From assembly GCF_000719515.1 (NCBI RefSeq), contig NZ_JOGR01000001.1, positions 186,001-250,000 on the forward strand: a stretch of DNA of 64,000 nt, in the 5' to 3' direction. This DNA comes from Glycomyces sp. NRRL B-16210. GTDB lineage: Bacteria; Actinomycetota; Actinomycetes; Mycobacteriales; Micromonosporaceae. Position 1 is the stretch's first letter; the number at the start of each line of letters is the position of its first letter. A program made the position numbers and the translations under genes. This document shows, piece after piece, positions 61,298-64,000 of this stretch. The notes beneath the pieces are model-generated. The model was not told the origin of the DNA. It ran no database searches and saw only the letters and a list, made by a program, of their open reading frames with translations.

Positions 61298-62803
61298 GTG
61301 ACCGAGCACGAGCAAGAGACCACTGAAACCGACGACCTTCCCGAGCAGATGCAGATCCGGCGCGAGAAGCGCGCCGCCCTCCTCGCGGAAGGCAAGGAGC
61401 CCTACGCGCTCGGCTACCCGCGCACCCATTCGCTCGCCGAACTGCGCGAGCGCTTCGCCGACCTCCCCGACGGCGAATCCTCAGGCGTCACCGTCTCCAC
61501 CACCGGACGGGTGATCTTCGTCCGCACCGCCGGGAAGCTCTGCTTCGCCCGCCTGCGGGACGGCGACGGCACCGAGTTCCAGGTGATGCTCTCCCAGGGC
61601 AAGGTCGGCGAGGAGGCCCTCGCCGACTGGAAGCGACTGGCCGACATCGGCGACCACATCGGCGTCACCGGCGAGGTCGTCACCTCCAAGCGCGGCGAGC
61701 TGTCGGTCATGGCCGACTCCTTCCAGATCACCGCCAAGGCCCTGCGCCCCCTCCCGGTGGCCCACAAGCCGCTCGCCGAGGAGACGCGGGTGCGCCAGCG
61801 CTACGTCGACCTCATCGTGCGCCCCGAGGCCCGCGCGAACGCCCGCGGGCGCGCCAAGGTGGTCCGGTCCCTGCGCGAGCACCTCGACGACCAGGGCTTC
61901 ATCGAGGTCGAGACCCCGATGCTCCAGGTCCAGCCGGGCGGGGCCACCGCGCGGCCGTTCGTGACGCACATGAACGCGTACGACATGGACCTGTACATGC
62001 GCATCGCCCCCGAGCTCTATTTGAAACGGTGCGTAGTCGGGGGGATCGAGCGCGTATTCGAGATCAACCGGAACTTCCGCAACGAAGGCGCCGACTCGAC
62101 GCATTCACCCGAGTTCGCGATGCTGGAGGCCTATCAGGCCTACGGCGACTACCGGACGATCGCGGCGCTCACCAAATCGCTCATTCAAGGCGCGGCCCGA
62201 TCGGTGTTCGGCACCGAGACCGTCACTCTCGCGGACGGCTCCGAGTACGACCTCGGCGGCGAGTGGGCCGAGATCACCGTCTTCGGCTCCCTTTCCGAAG
62301 CGCTCGGAGAAACAGTGACCGTCGACACCCCGCTGGAGACCCTGCGGGCTTACGCCGACAAAGTCGAACTCGGCGTCGACCCGAAGTGGGGGCCGGGGAA
62401 ACTGGCCGAGGAATTGTTCGAGCATCTGGTCTCGGACCATCTCCACGCGCCCACCTTCGTCTTCGACTACCCCGAGGAGACCTCGCCGCTCACTCGCGGT
62501 CACCGCACCACTCCCGGTCTCACCGAGAAATGGGACCTGTACGTGCGCGGTTTCGAACTCGGCACCGGATATTCGGAGCTCATCGACCCGGTGATCCAGC
62601 GCGAACGCCTCGAAGCCCAGGCCAGACTGGCCGCGAAGGGCGACGACGAGGCCATGACCGTCGACGAGGACTTCCTGCGGGCGATGGAGTACGGGCTGCC
62701 GCCGCTGTGCGGCATGGGCATGGGAATCGACCGACTCCTTATGGCGCTCACCGGACTCGGCATCCGAGAGACCATCCTCTTCCCGCTGGTGAAACCCGAA
62801 TAG
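61298..62803 (+). CDS. lysS: Lysyl-tRNA synthetase, class II
   Basis: 501 aa from GTG 61298; TACCCT ends 7 nt upstream, leaderless. It charges tRNA(Lys). The anticodon-binding OB domain occupies residues 1-150 (VSTTGRVIFVRTAGKLCFARL, in part). Class II motifs: FIEVETPMLQVQPGGATARPF (in part, motif 1), FEINRNFRNEGADSTHSPEF (motif 2), GMGMGIDRLLMALTGLGIRE (motif 3, R). No extra domain, so this is the ordinary LysS, not the LysX fusion. A long hairpin terminator follows. Confidence 0.97.
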   Translation: MTEHEQETTETDDLPEQMQIRREKRAALLAEGKEPYALGYPRTHSLAELRERFADLPDGESSGVTVSTTGRVIFVRTAGKLCFARLRDGDGTEFQVMLSQGKVGEEALADWKRLADIGDHIGVTGEVVTSKRGELSVMADSFQITAKALRPLPVAHKPLAEETRVRQRYVDLIVRPEARANARGRAKVVRSLREHLDDQGFIEVETPMLQVQPGGATARPFVTHMNAYDMDLYMRIAPELYLKRCVVGGIERVFEINRNFRNEGADSTHSPEFAMLEAYQAYGDYRTIAALTKSLIQGAARSVFGTETVTLADGSEYDLGGEWAEITVFGSLSEALGETVTVDTPLETLRAYADKVELGVDPKWGPGKLAEELFEHLVSDHLHAPTFVFDYPEETSPLTRGHRTTPGLTEKWDLYVRGFELGTGYSELIDPVIQRERLEAQARLAAKGDDEAMTVDEDFLRAMEYGLPPLCGMGMGIDRLLMALTGLGIRETILFPLVKPE

Positions 62804-62814
62804 CAAAGGAATGC

Positions 62815-62880
62815 GACCGCGCCGGTAGCGGTGTTTCACACAGGCCGTGCATTGGCCTTCACTTCCGGCGCGGTCCCTTT
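62815..62880 (+). terminator. Terminator of lysS
   Basis: GACCGCGCCGG (62815-62825) and CCGGCGCGGTC (62865-62875) pair over 11 bp with a 39-nt loop that can itself fold, followed by CCTTTTT. Confidence 0.8.
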
Positions 62881-63060
62881 TTGCCCGCAGAGGGGAGCGT
62901 TGGACGTATTCAAGTCGCCGAGGCCCCGTCCGGTGTCCGCGTAATTGCAAATATCTTCACCCACCCTCTTTCCCTTCTCTAAGGGACTCGTATATGCTCT
63001 GGCACTAGTAAGACGGTTGTCCCGTTAGCGCCAGTCGCTTCAGTTCGAGAGGAATTTGCC

Positions 63061-63417
63061 ATGGCGAAGAAGACACAGGTCATCCTGATCGACGATATCG
63101 ACGGCAGCAAGGCTGAGGAGACCGTCAAATTCGCTATCGACGGGCAGGCCTACGAGATCGATCTCTCGGCCTCTCACGCCAAGGAACTGCGCGACGCGCT
63201 GGAGAAATTCCAGGAGGCCGGCACCCGCCTCGGCCGCTACAGCCTGGGCGCGCCCCGCGGACCGGTCCGCGGCTCGGCCGCCCCGCGCCGCCAGACTGTG
63301 GATCGTGAGCAGAACAAGGCCATCCGCGAGTGGGCCGAGCGCAACGGCAAGCGCGTCTCGCCCCGCGGGCGCATCCCGCAGGCGATCGTCGAGGAATACA
63401 ACGCCGCCCACCACTAG
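63061..63417 (+). CDS. lsr2: Lsr2 nucleoid-associated silencer
   Basis: 118 aa, the usual length. The N-terminal dimerisation part is MAKKTQVILIDDIDGSKAEE then VKFAIDGQAYEIDLSASHAK. The C-terminal DNA-binding part is IREWAERNGKRVSPRGRIP with the R-G-R AT-hook-like loop. Lsr2 coats AT-rich DNA and silences foreign genes. GAGAGGAATTTGCC precedes the ATG. The leader has an unusually AT-rich stretch for this genome (near 62943-62960), which may allow autoregulation. A good terminator follows. Confidence 0.96.
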   Translation: MAKKTQVILIDDIDGSKAEETVKFAIDGQAYEIDLSASHAKELRDALEKFQEAGTRLGRYSLGAPRGPVRGSAAPRRQTVDREQNKAIREWAERNGKRVSPRGRIPQAIVEEYNAAHH

Positions 63418-63436
63418 AGCAACGGACCGACTCCTC

Positions 63437-63465
63437 GCCCGCCCCCGCTGGGGGGCGGGCGTTTT
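63437..63465 (+). terminator. Terminator of lsr2
   Basis: GCCCGCCCCC (63437-63446), GCTG loop, GGGGGCGGGC (63451-63460), then GTTTT. It lies 20 bp after the stop. Confidence 0.9.
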
Positions 63466-63525
63466 CGCGTGACGGGCGCCCGGCGCGGGCGCGAATTGAT
63501 TGCGAACGCCCGCCCACGGGTATTG

Positions 63526-63539
63526 CGCTCAGAGCGAAC
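63526..63539 (-). promoter_or_regulatory. ClgR-like operator upstream of clpC
   Basis: On the minus strand the sequence is GTTCGC-TCTGA-GCG, an exact fit to the GTTCGC-N5-GCG box recognised by ClgR, the activator of clp genes in actinobacteria. It lies about 156 bp before the clpC start. A near-perfect inverted repeat, GTTGTCAC-CCAC-GTGGCAAC (63575-63594), lies between box and gene. Confidence 0.6.
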
Positions 63540-63694
63540 CTGTTATCACCTGGAATGGCCGAAGGTGCACGCTTGTTGTCACCCACGTGGCAACCGCCGC
63601 CCGCAGAACCGGGAGATAAGGTGTACCCACAGGGTTTTGCAAGCCACGACCAGTAACGACGACAAGTAGCGGCGGACGCGAGGAGCAGAAGCGC

Positions 63695-64000
63695 ATGTTT
63701 GAACGGTTTACGGACCGTGCCCGACGCGTGGTCGTCTTGGCTCAAGAAGAAGCCAGGATGCTCAACCACAACTACATCGGCACGGAACACATCCTGCTCG
63801 GCCTCATCCACGAGGGCGAGGGCGTGGCGGCGAAGGCCCTGGAGAGCCTGGGCATCTCCCTCGAAGGCGTCCGCCAGCAGGTCGAGGAGATCATCGGTCA
63901 GGGCCAGCAGGCCCCCTCCGGGCACATCCCCTTCACCCCCCGGGCGAAGAAGGTCCTGGAGCTGAGCCTGCGCGAGGCGCTCCAGCTCGGCCACAACTAC
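63695..64000 (+). CDS. clpC: ClpC ATPase, 5' part only
   Basis: The first 102 codons are present and the gene runs off the window. MFERFTDRARRVVVLAQEEA and MLNHNYIGTEHILLGLIHEG are the typical Clp N-domain repeat of ClpC. ClpC is the unfoldase partner of ClpP. GAGGAGCAG lies 6 nt before the ATG. A ClgR-like box upstream fits the known control of clpC in this phylum. Confidence 0.95.
   Translation, partial: MFERFTDRARRVVVLAQEEARMLNHNYIGTEHILLGLIHEGEGVAAKALESLGISLEGVRQQVEEIIGQGQQAPSGHIPFTPRAKKVLELSLREALQLGHNY

Overview
The window is high-GC DNA with the gene content of a filamentous, sporulating actinomycete. It has a BldN-type sigma factor with a long N-terminal extension next to an RsbN-like protein, Lsr2, a Rex-hemACDB operon, a stand-alone groEL with CIRCE boxes, an MsiK-type ABC ATPase, an EccA-type AAA+ protein, a mycothiol-dependent-isomerase fold and ClpC. 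GTG and TTG starts are common. At least 19 genes appear to be leaderless, with a TANNNT-like hexamer ending 6-8 nt before the start codon. I cannot place the genus from sequence alone.

Layout. 1-6880 is an accessory-looking four-gene operon. Two of its genes carry very long degenerate hexanucleotide repeats read in different frames; the other two encode small unrecognised proteins. 6900-11700 holds an unrecognised reverse-strand gene, a small membrane protein, an orphan EccA-like ATPase, an Imm21-like immunity protein, an acetyltransferase and a 3 x 64 bp tandem repeat. 11900-30800 is a patchwork of regulator/target pairs: TioE-like MerR with an erythromycin-esterase-like gene, TetR with an FAD monooxygenase, TetR with a DUF998 protein, AraC with DUF2000, and an ECF42 sigma with its DGPF partner. 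It also holds acetyltransferases, a P-loop kinase overlapping a degenerate aminoglycoside-phosphotransferase-like gene, a VOC gene broken by one amber codon, a metallophosphoesterase and a POT peptide transporter.

30900-37577 holds groEL with two CIRCE elements, a beta-helix membrane protein, a 66-aa conserved protein and a Cdc48-like AAA+ protein. 37578-44112 holds thrC under an apparent SAM-I riboswitch, folP, a membrane-anchored protein of unknown function, a HAD phosphatase and the rsbN-like gene. 44459-52115 holds bldN, a glutaredoxin-like gene and the operon rex-hemA-hemC-hemD-hemB. 52137-55706 is a vapBC toxin-antitoxin pair followed by a divergent TetR/MMPL pair. 55713-64000 is mostly housekeeping: murB, a degenerate MDMPI-fold protein, msiK, the AmmeMemoRadiSam radical-SAM and Memo-like genes, lysS, lsr2 and the 5' end of clpC.

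The strongest points for follow-up are the SAM-I riboswitch in front of a stand-alone threonine synthase gene, the two-frame hexamer-repeat operon, the dead first AAA domain of the Cdc48-like protein, and the regular leaderless promoter architecture.
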